From Actinomycetota bacterium (lineage in GTDB: Bacteria; Actinomycetota; Geothermincolia; Fen-727; Anoxymicrobiaceae), in contig JAHIPE010000184.1 in assembly GCA_018894655.1 (NCBI GenBank), positions 1 to 23,013 of the forward strand: DNA of 23,013 nt. The letters are read 5' to 3'. The stretch's first letter is position 1. Every line of letters begins with the position of its first letter. The position numbers and the translations under genes are program-made. The notes beneath the pieces were generated by a model. The model did no database searches. It had not been told where the DNA came from and saw nothing but the letters and a program-made list of their open reading frames with translations. Positions 15,250 to 22,190 of this stretch are shown here, one piece after another.

Positions 15250-17118
15250 TCAATCGAGCCGGCCCATTATGTCCCTGGCAATGCTCGACTCAGACAGGCC
15301 GACCTCGTCTTGAAGTTCGTGAATACTACCGTGCTCCACGTAGCGGTCGGGCAGCCCCTTTGCCAGCACCGGCGCTATCCGCCTCTCGCTCGCCACCGCC
15401 ATGACCGCTTCGCCGAACCCGCCGGCTACCACGTTGTCCTCCAGGGTTACCAGGATCCGCTTCCCCCTTCCCACCTCTTCGATGAACCCCGGGTCCAGCG
15501 GCTTGGCAAACCGGGCGTTCACCACCATGACCGAAACGCCGGCAGGTTCGAGTATGCCCGCGACCTGGAGAGCAAGGGGTACGGTGCCCCCAAGCGCCAG
15601 GAGAGCCACGTCGTTCCCCCGCCTGATAACCTCACCCTTGCCCAGTTCCAAACCCGCGGCCCCCGCGTTCTCCACGGGCTCCGCCTTGCCCCTGGGGAAC
15701 CGAATGGCGACCGGGCTTCCCAGACCTAACGCGAAGCGCAGCATCGCCTCCATCTCGCTCCCTGTACCCGGCGCCATAATCGTCATGTTGGGGAGTATCC
15801 GCAGGTAGGATACATCGAAGTAACCGTGATGAGTCGCCCCGTCCTCACCCACCAACCCCGCCCTGTCAACCGCCATGACCACTGGGAGGTCCTGGAGGCA
15901 TATCTCCTGGGAGAGCTGGTCGAACGCCCTCTGCAGGAACGTCGAGTATATCGCCACCACCGGCTTGAGCCCCCCAATGGCCAGCCCCGCCGCCAGGTTC
16001 ACCCCCAGTTGCTCGGCTATCCCAACGTCGAAGAACCTGTCGGGAAAGCGCGAGCTGAAATCATCAAGCCCCGTCCCCAGTTTCATCGCTGCGGTGATGG
16101 CCACCAGCCGCGGCTCCTCCTCCGCTATCTTGACGATAGCCTCGCTGAACAGCCCGGTCCAGCTTGCCCCGCCGCCCTTCTTCACCATCTCCCCGGTGGT
16201 GCTGTTGAACGACGAGACCCCGTGAAACCTGTCAGGCCTGCGCTCGGAGTGCTGGAAACCCTTCCCTTTTCGGGTCAACGCGTGTACCAGCACCGGCCCC
16301 TCTATCTGCCTGGCCTGCCTGATCGTCTCCACCACCTGCCCGATGTCATGGCCGTCTATGGGACCCACGTACTTCAAGCCGAACGCCTCGAACAGCATCC
16401 CCGGTACCAGGCCGTGGGTCACCGATTCCTTGAGATGGGAAGCTATCCGGAAGAGACCCTCCCCCAGCGCCGGCATCTTTCTCAAGAACTCCTCTAACTC
16501 CTCTTTCACGTGGGTATAGCCGGGCCTTATCCTCAACCGCGAGAGGTAAGCCGCGACTCCCCCCACGTTCCTGGAGATGGACATCTCGTTGTCGTTCAGG
16601 ATTACTATGAGGTTTGAATCGAGGTGGTGCCCGGCCTGATTCATCGCCTCCAGCGCCACCCCGGAGGTCATTGCTCCGTCACCCATAACCACCAGAACGG
16701 CGTGGTCCTCACCGCGCAGGTCCCGGGCCAATGCAAGCCCCAGCCCGTAGCTGACCGAGTTGCCGGCGTGGCCGCTGTCAACGACGTCATACTCGCCCTC
16801 GGAGCGCCTGGGGAAACCGCTGATGCCCCCGTACTGCCTGAGCGTGTGGAACTCCCCTCGCCTGCCGGTCAGTATCTTGTGGGCGTATGCCTGGTGGCCC
16901 ACGTCCCATACCACCTTGTCCCTGGGGGTATCCAGTGCCCTGTGTATGGCCACCGCCAGTTCCACCGCCCCCAGGCTCGAGGCCAGGTGCCCTCCCGTCT
17001 CGCTCGTGGTCTTGATTACGAGCTCCCTTATCTCGTCGCAGAGGCACTCCATCTCGGCCGTGTCGAGACGCCGGAGATCTCCCGGGAGATTGATTGTCTC
17101 AAGGACTGAGTCGCTCAT
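15250..17118 (-). CDS. dxs: 1-deoxy-D-xylulose-5-phosphate synthase
   Basis: First enzyme of the MEP isoprenoid pathway; condenses pyruvate and glyceraldehyde 3-phosphate using thiamine diphosphate. The 622 residues have the expected blocks: GHQAYAHKILTGR near 74-86, thiamine-diphosphate motif GDGAMTSGVALEAMN from 146 with NDNEMSISRNVG from 175, YVGPIDGHD, and the activating Glu in DVGIAEQ. Start ATG has GAAAGAG upstream, with a promoter in the divergent region. It overlaps or abuts tlyA and leads the long minus-strand run. The product feeds polyprenyl phosphate synthesis, which the MraY-like transferase in the same run would use; that link is inference. Confidence 0.98.
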   Translation of the reverse strand: MSDSVLETINLPGDLRRLDTAEMECLCDEIRELVIKTTSETGGHLASSLGAVELAVAIHRALDTPRDKVVWDVGHQAYAHKILTGRRGEFHTLRQYGGISGFPRRSEGEYDVVDSGHAGNSVSYGLGLALARDLRGEDHAVLVVMGDGAMTSGVALEAMNQAGHHLDSNLIVILNDNEMSISRNVGGVAAYLSRLRIRPGYTHVKEELEEFLRKMPALGEGLFRIASHLKESVTHGLVPGMLFEAFGLKYVGPIDGHDIGQVVETIRQARQIEGPVLVHALTRKGKGFQHSERRPDRFHGVSSFNSTTGEMVKKGGGASWTGLFSEAIVKIAEEEPRLVAITAAMKLGTGLDDFSSRFPDRFFDVGIAEQLGVNLAAGLAIGGLKPVVAIYSTFLQRAFDQLSQEICLQDLPVVMAVDRAGLVGEDGATHHGYFDVSYLRILPNMTIMAPGTGSEMEAMLRFALGLGSPVAIRFPRGKAEPVENAGAAGLELGKGEVIRRGNDVALLALGGTVPLALQVAGILEPAGVSVMVVNARFAKPLDPGFIEEVGRGKRILVTLEDNVVAGGFGEAVMAVASERRIAPVLAKGLPDRYVEHGSIHELQDEVGLSESSIARDIMGRLD

Positions 17119-17154
17119 TTAAGGCTCTTTCAACGGTTGTTCGAAGTCCATATC

Positions 17155-17183
17155 ATTGTACAGAACGCCCAGTAGGGGCACAA
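17155..17183 (-). promoter_or_regulatory. Promoter of dxs
   Basis: On the minus strand TTGTGC (17178-17183) and TACAAT (17155-17160) are 17 bases apart. The -10 matches 5/6 and the -35 matches 3/6 of consensus. The start point would be near 17148, about 30 bases before the dxs ATG. An imperfect inverted repeat AGGGGCA / TGCCCCCT (17174-17180 and 17193-17200) overlaps the -35 and could be an operator; this is speculative. Confidence 0.5.
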
Positions 17184-17236
17184 GGATACTTATGCCCCCT
17201 TGACGGCAGGCCCGGGGATCCCGGCTCAAACCGGTA

Positions 17237-17245
17237 TGCTAGAAT
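17237..17245 (+). promoter_or_regulatory. Extended -10 promoter giving a probable leaderless M28-like mRNA
   Basis: TATGCTAGAAT at 17235-17245 contains the extended -10 TGCTAGAAT (TG at 17237-17238, hexamer TAGAAT at 17240-17245). The ATG of the plus-strand gene begins at 17252, only 6 bases after the hexamer, so transcription would start at or next to the start codon. No Shine-Dalgarno sequence precedes the ATG. Leaderless mRNAs with this spacing are frequent in Actinobacteria. Confidence 0.6.
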
Positions 17246-17251
17246 AGCCGC

Positions 17252-18421
17252 ATGGATCTACCCAGCAAGCACGTACTCCACCTGTCCAAGCGGATCGGTG
17301 CCAGGGGCGCGGGGAGCGACGGCGAAGCAGCCGCCGCTTCCTACGTTCTACGCACGCTGGACGACTTCGACATCGAGGTCAACATGGAGAGCTTCTCCTG
17401 CTGGAAGTCGGATCTTACCGCCTTCCTTATCCTCTACCTGCTCGCTATCGCGTCTTACCTCCTTTTCCGCTATAGCTACACGCTCAGTCTCGTCGTCTCC
17501 GTGGCGGTCTTCCTGCTATTCCTGATGGAGACTCTCTCCTGGGCGGTCATCTCCAAGCTGCTGCCCCGGAGTAACGTCTCCAACGTCATGGCGAGGGTCC
17601 GCCCCTCCGAGGAAACGCGCAGGAGGGTGGTGCTGACCGCCAACTACGACAGCGCCAAGAGCTCGCCGCTGGGCAGGCCCTGTCTTGCCAGGTCTTTCCG
17701 GGTTCTATTTATTGTCTCGTTCATTTGCATCATCTTCATCGTTATCCTGGGCATAGTCGGGCTCCTGGCTTCACTCACCAAGGAGACTCCTCATACCATC
17801 TACCTGGCCTGGGTGGCTACCGTACCGTTCCCCTTATTCCTGTTTCTATTTTTCATGGTTATATTCTGGGGCGAGGTCCGGGGCCACTACACCGCCGGGG
17901 CCAACGACAACGCCTCCGGTTTGGGGGTAATACTCTCGGTTATCAGCTCCATCGCTGATAACCCCCTGGAACACACCGACGTCTGGGCTGTTGCGACCGG
18001 GCGGGGCGCGGCGGGCGGCCGCGGTATGGTGGCCCTCCTGCACCGTCACCGGCGCCAGTTGAAGGACGCTTTCATCATCAACGTCGATCACGTCGGGGTC
18101 GGCAAGACCAGTATCATAACCAGGGAAGGGGTCATGCTCGGCTTCCGTTGCTCATGGAAGCTCCGTCGCCTGGCCCGGGCCGCGGCGAACAAATCCAAGG
18201 ACCTGGATGTGGGCAAGGGCAGGTGCCGGGTCAAGAAAAGCGACGCCATGGTAGCCAGGGTCAGGGGCTACAAGTCGATGACTATTGGTGGCCAGCGGGG
18301 GGGTAGCTACCCGGGATGGAAAAACTCCGACGATACCAGCGTCTCCATCGACAGGGAGTCACTCGACGACGCCATGAAACTGCTCCAGCTCCTCCTGGAG
18401 GAGATAGACGCCCAGTCTTAG
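17252..18421 (+). CDS. Membrane protein with degenerate M28 peptidase fold
   Basis: The only plus-strand gene, 389 residues. The N-terminus (IGARGAGSDGEAAAASYVLR) matches the GPRxxGS entry of M28 zinc peptidases, and four hydrophobic segments follow at about 55-73, 76-96, 149-174 and 182-206. M28 landmarks are recognisable but altered. The first zinc His is Asn131 (LTANYDS); the bridging Asp219 is kept in GANDNASG. The catalytic Glu-Glu pair is Gly242-Ala243 (TGRGAAGGRG). Asp269 in NVDHVG is kept; the last zinc His is Asn348 (WKNSDDT). With two His and the general-base Glu gone, zinc-dependent cleavage is unlikely, so I infer a pseudo-peptidase. The frame is intact and has a clear promoter, so it is not an obvious pseudogene. 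It is transcribed divergently from dxs. Its role is unknown. Confidence 0.8.
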   Translation: MDLPSKHVLHLSKRIGARGAGSDGEAAAASYVLRTLDDFDIEVNMESFSCWKSDLTAFLILYLLAIASYLLFRYSYTLSLVVSVAVFLLFLMETLSWAVISKLLPRSNVSNVMARVRPSEETRRRVVLTANYDSAKSSPLGRPCLARSFRVLFIVSFICIIFIVILGIVGLLASLTKETPHTIYLAWVATVPFPLFLFLFFMVIFWGEVRGHYTAGANDNASGLGVILSVISSIADNPLEHTDVWAVATGRGAAGGRGMVALLHRHRRQLKDAFIINVDHVGVGKTSIITREGVMLGFRCSWKLRRLARAAANKSKDLDVGKGRCRVKKSDAMVARVRGYKSMTIGGQRGGSYPGWKNSDDTSVSIDRESLDDAMKLLQLLLEEIDAQS

Positions 18422-18676
18422 GGGTCAGGCCTTCTCGCCATAACTTTGTCTTACCACCGTTTGGTTGAGAGGTAGGGTTCAGGTGTTCTTGTCACAACGC
18501 TTTTATCACTGACGCCGCTCTAACACCTGACCCCACTTGGTGGCCTTATTACCACTACTCTAAGGCGCTGACCCCACTGTTTTGTCTGACCGGCGCTTGT
18601 GTACGAGGTAGAGGTCAGGCCTTGCCGAGAGCGATCTTTCTTTGAACACCGCTATAAGGCGCTGACCCCACTGTTT
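18421..18676 (+). repeat. Array of imperfect GGGGTCAG inverted repeats between convergent genes
   Basis: This 260-base gene-free stretch begins at the last base of the M28-like stop codon and ends just before yjbQ. Pairs of inverted arms are visible: GGGTTCAGGTGTT (18475-18487) with AACACCTGACCCC (18522-18534); GGGGTCAGGCCTT (18421-18433) with AAGGCGCTGACCCC (18562-18575); GAGGTCAGGCCTT (18611-18623) with AAGGCGCTGACCCC (18656-18669). The 22-base sequence beginning TAAGGCGCTGACCCCACTG repeats exactly at 18561-18582 and 18655-18676. The loops differ, so these are separate copies of one short element. No T-run or ORF is found. They share the GGGG(A/T)CAGG core with the recN-steA cluster. Confidence 0.85.
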
Positions 18677-18681
18677 AGGGA

Positions 18682-19101
18682 TTACTCCCCCATTACCTGG
18701 CAAACCAGTTCCCGGTCCCTGGACTTGTTGTCGAAATCCACCAGGACGACCTGCTGCCATATGCCTATCTTGAGCTTGCCGCCCTCGAACGGCACGGTGA
18801 GCGACGGCCCCAGAAGCGATGCCCTGACGTGTGAGTGCCCGTTGCCGTCATGCCACCGAAGGTTGTGATGATACTCCCGGTCCCGCGGAATTAGCCGGTC
18901 GAACATCTCATCCATGTCCTCCACCAATCCCGGCTCGAACTCTATGGTGGTCACACCGGCGGTGGACCCGGGAACGAAAACGGTCACAACGCCCGAGGTG
19001 ACGCCCGAGTCCCTCACCGCCCGGGAGACGCTGGAGGTAATATCGATTATCTCGCCGTTCCCGTTCGTCTTCAGGGAAAAGTTCTTGCTTGCAACCTTCA
19101 C
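18682..19101 (-). CDS. yjbQ: YjbQ/UPF0047 family protein (secondary thiamine-phosphate synthase type)
   Basis: Small cytoplasmic protein of the YjbQ family; some members have weak thiamine-phosphate synthase activity, but the true role is unsettled. The 139-residue length is typical. Diagnostic blocks are FVPGSTAGVTTIEFEPGL, the His-rich YHHNLRWHDGNGHSHVRASL and LKIGIWQQVVLVDFDN, the last being the family signature. The GTG start has GAGGG upstream and lies 7 bases after the ACT gene stop, so it is probably the last gene of a paaK-ACT-yjbQ unit. It converges on the M28-like gene across the repeat array. The link to thiamine is not supported by neighbours other than dxs, which uses thiamine diphosphate. 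Confidence 0.93.
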   Translation of the reverse strand: MKVASKNFSLKTNGNGEIIDITSSVSRAVRDSGVTSGVVTVFVPGSTAGVTTIEFEPGLVEDMDEMFDRLIPRDREYHHNLRWHDGNGHSHVRASLLGPSLTVPFEGGKLKIGIWQQVVLVDFDNKSRDRELVCQVMGE

Positions 19102-19108
19102 GGCGCCC

Positions 19109-19540
19109 TCACATCGAGTAGAGCTCGTCTTCGGGAATCACCCGGAATCCGGCAACCTTGAGCGCACCCACCGCCTGCTCCGCCTCCTCCACCCGGATTA
19201 TCATCACCGCGTTCTTGCCGGACTTCTCCAGGAAGCAGTACAGGTACTCGATGTTCATCTCCTGGTCCACCAGGGGCTTGATAATCTCGGAAAGCCCCCC
19301 GGGGCGGTCCTCTACCTCGACCGCTATAACGGTGGTCTCCTTCACGATGAACCCGTGCTCCCGAAGGATGTCCCGGGCCTTGTCGGGATCATCGGCGATC
19401 AGCCGTACCACGCCGAACTCACTTGTGTCGGCCACGCACATTGCCCTTACGTTTACGCCGGCCTCGCCCAGGCGACGGGTCACATCCAGGAGCCTTCCGG
19501 ACTTGTTCTCGAGAAAGACGGATACCTGCTTGACAGTCAT
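19109..19540 (-). CDS. Tandem ACT-domain protein
   Basis: Small regulatory protein made almost wholly of two ACT domains, at about residues 3-65 (VSVFLENKSGRLLDVTRRLG) and 70-138 (IAVEVEDRPGGLSEIIKPLV). ACT domains usually bind amino acids and control a partner enzyme. No catalytic domain is present in its 143 residues. It starts with ATG 13 bases after paaK, and this paaK-ACT pair is widespread in anaerobic bacteria and archaea, often with indolepyruvate ferredoxin oxidoreductase genes, which are not seen here. The likely role is to sense an aromatic or branched amino acid and adjust the CoA ligase; this is inference from the pairing. Confidence 0.92.
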   Translation of the reverse strand: MTVKQVSVFLENKSGRLLDVTRRLGEAGVNVRAMCVADTSEFGVVRLIADDPDKARDILREHGFIVKETTVIAVEVEDRPGGLSEIIKPLVDQEMNIEYLYCFLEKSGKNAVMIIRVEEAEQAVGALKVAGFRVIPEDELYSM

Positions 19541-19553
19541 GGGCCTCCCCCCC

Positions 19554-20849
19554 CTAGACCTCTCGATTATCTATAACCCTCAACGCTTTACCTTCGCTTC
19601 GCGCTATGCTCCTGGGTTCCACCAGGATTACCTTTACCCCTATGCCCAGGTAGCTCTGAATCTCATCCCTGATGACCTCCTGCCACTCCTCGAGCCCCCG
19701 TATCCGGTCGGAGAACATCTCGTCGGAGAGCTCGATCTGCACCTCGAGGATGTCCAGGCCGGCCTCCCGTTCCACTATCAACTGGTAATGGGGGGGCACT
19801 CCCTCTATCTCCATCAGCACCGCATCTATCTGGGAGGGGAACACGTTCACACCCCTTATGATTAGCATATCGTCGGTACGGCCCCTGACCTTTCTCATCC
19901 TCACGTGCGTCCTGCCGCAGCCGCAAGGGGTGTCGTCGAGGGCGGTTATGTCCTTGGTGCGGTACCGTATGAGCGGCAGGCCCTCCTTGTTCAAGGTGGT
20001 GAACACGAGTTCGCCCTGCTCGCCGGTGGGAAGCCGGTCACCGGTCTCGGGGTTTATTGTCTCGGCCAGGAACGCGTCCTCGAAGATATGCAGGCCGTTC
20101 TTCTGCTCGCACTCGATCGAGACTCCCGGCCCCATGACCTCGCTCAGCCCGTACACGTCGAACGCGGAGAGGTTCAAGACCCTCTCCACCTTGTCGCGCA
20201 TCTGGTCGCTCCACGGCTCGGCCCCAAAGATACCCGACTTCAGCTTCAGCTGCTTGAAATCGACACCCATCTCGGCGGCGGTCTCGGCTATGAACAGGGC
20301 GTATGACGGGGTACAGCACAGGATTGTGGTCCCCAGGTCCACCATCACCCGTATCTGGCGCTTGGTGTTCCCGCACGATATCGGGATTGCCGAAGCCCCC
20401 AGCCGCTCCACCCCGTAGTGGAACCCCAGGCCCCCGGTGAACAGCCCGTAACCGTACGCGACCTGGATTATATCCGACTTCTCGCCCATTCCAGCCACGA
20501 TGGACCTTGCCATCAGCTCGGACCATACGTCTATATCCTTCACGGTGTACCCCACCACGGTCGGCTGCCCGGTGGCCCCGCTTGACTCGTGTATCCTGAT
20601 AATATCGCGGATAGGCACCGCGAACATGCCGAACGGGTAGTTGTCCCTCAGGTCTTCCTTGGTGGTGAACGGCAGTTTCTCCACATCGTCGAGCGTATTG
20701 ATATCCTTCCAGCTCAAGCCCGCGTCACGGAGCCGCTTCCGGTAGAACGGGACCTTCTCCTCGCAACGCTTGACCGTCTCCTTGAGCCTCTCCAGTTGGA
20801 GTCCCGCTATTTCCTCCCGGTCCATGGCCTCGATCTCAGGGTTATACAC
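19554..20849 (-). CDS. paaK: Phenylacetate-CoA ligase family enzyme
   Basis: Adenylate-forming ligase that activates phenylacetate or a related aryl acid with ATP and CoA. The 431-residue product has the family start YNPEIEAMDREE, the ATP-binding loop HESSGATGQPT at about 87-97, the YGLSEVMGPG motif, the YRTKD motif and the hinge region GRTDDMLIIRGVNVFPSQI. A CGCGRTH segment is typical of PaaK. The start is uncertain: GTG at 20849 gives the usual family N-terminus and has AAGGTGG upstream, while GTGs at 20858 and 20861 are also in frame. It has its own promoter after the HAD gene and is followed by the ACT and yjbQ genes. The exact acid substrate is not known; in anaerobes such enzymes often act on products of aromatic amino acids. 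Confidence 0.93.
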   Translation of the reverse strand: MYNPEIEAMDREEIAGLQLERLKETVKRCEEKVPFYRKRLRDAGLSWKDINTLDDVEKLPFTTKEDLRDNYPFGMFAVPIRDIIRIHESSGATGQPTVVGYTVKDIDVWSELMARSIVAGMGEKSDIIQVAYGYGLFTGGLGFHYGVERLGASAIPISCGNTKRQIRVMVDLGTTILCCTPSYALFIAETAAEMGVDFKQLKLKSGIFGAEPWSDQMRDKVERVLNLSAFDVYGLSEVMGPGVSIECEQKNGLHIFEDAFLAETINPETGDRLPTGEQGELVFTTLNKEGLPLIRYRTKDITALDDTPCGCGRTHVRMRKVRGRTDDMLIIRGVNVFPSQIDAVLMEIEGVPPHYQLIVEREAGLDILEVQIELSDEMFSDRIRGLEEWQEVIRDEIQSYLGIGVKVILVEPRSIARSEGKALRVIDNREV

Positions 20850-20891
20850 TACAGTCACCACCTTGGTTATCAGCAGTTGAGCAGATGATAT

Positions 20892-20920
20892 ATTATCACA
20901 CTACCTAAGGGTTCATTAAA
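20892..20920 (-). promoter_or_regulatory. Promoter of paaK-ACT-yjbQ
   Basis: On the minus strand TTTAAT (20915-20920) and GATAAT (20892-20897) are spaced by 17 bases, with a TG one base before the -10. The -35 part lies inside the last codons of the HAD gene. The predicted start near 20886 leaves a leader of roughly 35 bases to the GTG at 20849. Confidence 0.5.
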
Positions 20921-21702
20921 GCCCCGAAGTCGTCCCTGATGTGAGTGGGACGTATTCCTGTCTCCTCCACCTCCCGGGCGCTCGACACGCCGGTCAGGAC
21001 CAGTAACGTATCCACCCCTGCCGCCAGTCCGGCCGCTATGTCGGTGTCAAGGCGGTCCCCTACCAGGAGGGCTGACCGGGCGCCTACCCCCATCCTCTCC
21101 AGCGCCAGTTCAACTATGTACGGGTTGGGCTTTCCCATTACTATCGGCTCTCGTCCCGCCCCGGTGGTTATCGCCGCAACGATGGACCCCGCCCCCGGCA
21201 GCAGGCCCCCGGGCGTGGGGTAGGTGGCGTCGGCGTTGGTAGCTATGTACTCCGCGCCGTTCCTCACCGCCGCCACCGCGGCCTTGAGCTTGCCGAAATC
21301 GAACTCTCGGTCCCAGCCCACGAACACGAAATCGGCGCCCGCCGCCTCTTCCTCGTTCACGATCTCCAACCCGGTTGCCTCGATTTCCCTGACGAGCCCT
21401 TTCTCCCCCACCACGAAAGCGGTCCGGCCCGCGCAGGCGCCCCCCTGCTCCAGGTACCGCCTTACCGCCTGGGCCGATGTGACCACGTGCCTGGGCTCCA
21501 CCTCCATGCCCAACCGCGCCAGTTTCTCAACGTACATCAGGGGTGTCGAGACGGAGTTGTTGGTCAGAAAAACAAACGGCGCCCCCGACTCCAGCAGGTA
21601 CCGCACCACCTCGGGCGAGCCGGGGATAGGGTCGTCCAAGAGATACACGACCCCGTCCAGGTCTATTATGAAACCCTTGTAGCGGTCTATCAGTGATACC
21701 AT
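20905..21702 (-). CDS. HAD-IIA (NagD-like) phosphatase
   Basis: Cytoplasmic phosphatase of the HAD superfamily, subclass IIA. From the ATG at 21702 it has 265 residues. The motifs are Asp14-Asp16 in IIDLDGVVY (nucleophile and acid), LTNNS (motif II), Lys in MGKPNPYI (motif III) and VGDRLDTDI (motif IV). The cap domain of the IIA type lies between motifs II and III. The frame is open to a TTG at 21783, which overlaps the TPR stop as TTGA; the extra 27 residues are rich in Cys and Arg and unlike the family, so the shorter start is preferred. By position it matches M. tuberculosis Rv1692, reported as a glycerol-phosphate phosphatase; the substrate here is not proven. Confidence 0.92.
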   Translation of the reverse strand: MVSLIDRYKGFIIDLDGVVYLLDDPIPGSPEVVRYLLESGAPFVFLTNNSVSTPLMYVEKLARLGMEVEPRHVVTSAQAVRRYLEQGGACAGRTAFVVGEKGLVREIEATGLEIVNEEEAAGADFVFVGWDREFDFGKLKAAVAAVRNGAEYIATNADATYPTPGGLLPGAGSIVAAITTGAGREPIVMGKPNPYIVELALERMGVGARSALLVGDRLDTDIAAGLAAGVDTLLVLTGVSSAREVEETGIRPTHIRDDFGALMNP

Positions 21703-21779
21703 TTCCCCGTCTGAGACCCCCGCAAGTCGACTGAGAACTCCTGCGCAAAGACAACAGATCCGCGCCTGAGAGACGCGGC

Positions 21780-22148
21780 TCAAGCCCCGAAACGGGATGC
21801 CTTCTCCCTGTACATCTCGTTAGGGCTCAAGTACCAGGCGATCTTGAAGTGACCTCCTGCCTCACGGTTGCGCTTCATCTTCAGACAGCAGAGCCCCAGG
21901 CAGTGGTGGGCGTAATCGTTGGTAGGGTCCACCTCCAGCGCGTCCCTGAAACGGCCGGACGCTTCCCGGTACCGCGCGCAGGAGTACTCGGCCCTTCCCA
22001 GCGCCTCCAGGATCGAGCCTTTCCGGGGTTCCTCGGCCAGTGCCCTCTCCAGCACAACCGCCGCCTGTGCCGGGTCATCGCTCTCCAATAGCAGGTTCCC
22101 CCGCATCAGCAACCCGTAAACGATCTCGTTGCCTTCCACCGTGTTCAT
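21780..22148 (-). CDS. Small TPR-repeat protein
   Basis: A 122-residue soluble protein made of about three tetratricopeptide repeats. TPR-like helices include LLMRGNLLLESDDPAQAAVVLERAL, the AEEPRKGSILEALGRAEYSCARYREASGRF region and the YAHHCLGLCCLKMKRNREAGGHFKIAWYL region, with spacing of 34 residues and Pro or Asn at repeat ends. Such proteins act as protein-binding scaffolds. No signal peptide or enzyme domain is seen. The ATG at 22148 follows GGAGCGGAG. Its stop lies just before the HAD gene, as in M. tuberculosis where Rv1691 (TPR-like) precedes Rv1692 (HAD). Partner unknown. Confidence 0.85.
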   Translation of the reverse strand: MNTVEGNEIVYGLLMRGNLLLESDDPAQAAVVLERALAEEPRKGSILEALGRAEYSCARYREASGRFRDALEVDPTNDYAHHCLGLCCLKMKRNREAGGHFKIAWYLSPNEMYREKASRFGA

Positions 22149-22162
22149 CTGGACTCCGCTCC

Positions 22163-22189
22163 CGAGGGCCCTCGCGGCGGCCTGCCGCC
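22163..22189 (-). repeat. Two adjacent GC palindromes in the lipoprotein-TPR gap
   Basis: CGAGGGCCCTCG (22163-22174) is a perfect 12-base palindrome, and GGCGGCCTGCCGCC (22176-22189) forms a stem of 5-6 pairs with a tiny loop. They fill most of the 42-base gap between the lipoprotein stop and the TPR start. No T-run follows on the minus strand, so it is at best a weak terminator or an mRNA processing or attenuation structure. Confidence 0.4.
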
Positions 22190-22190
22190 C

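Noticed and set aside
17200..17205. TTGACG as a -35 box for the M28-like gene
   Set aside because: It is 29 or more bases from the nearest -10 (17235-17245), far from the 16-18 needed. The extended -10 may work alone.
18421..18676. Intrinsic terminator pair for the convergent genes
   Set aside because: The stems are long and imperfect, and no T-run follows on either strand. A repeat family explains them better.
18421..18676. CRISPR array
   Set aside because: The repeats are inverted, degenerate and irregularly spaced, there are no uniform spacers, and no cas genes are present.
21703..21783. N-terminal extension of the HAD phosphatase from the TTG overlapping the TPR stop
   Set aside because: The extra residues do not resemble the family, whose proteins begin just before the DLDG motif. 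It cannot be fully excluded because the TTGA overlap would allow coupling.
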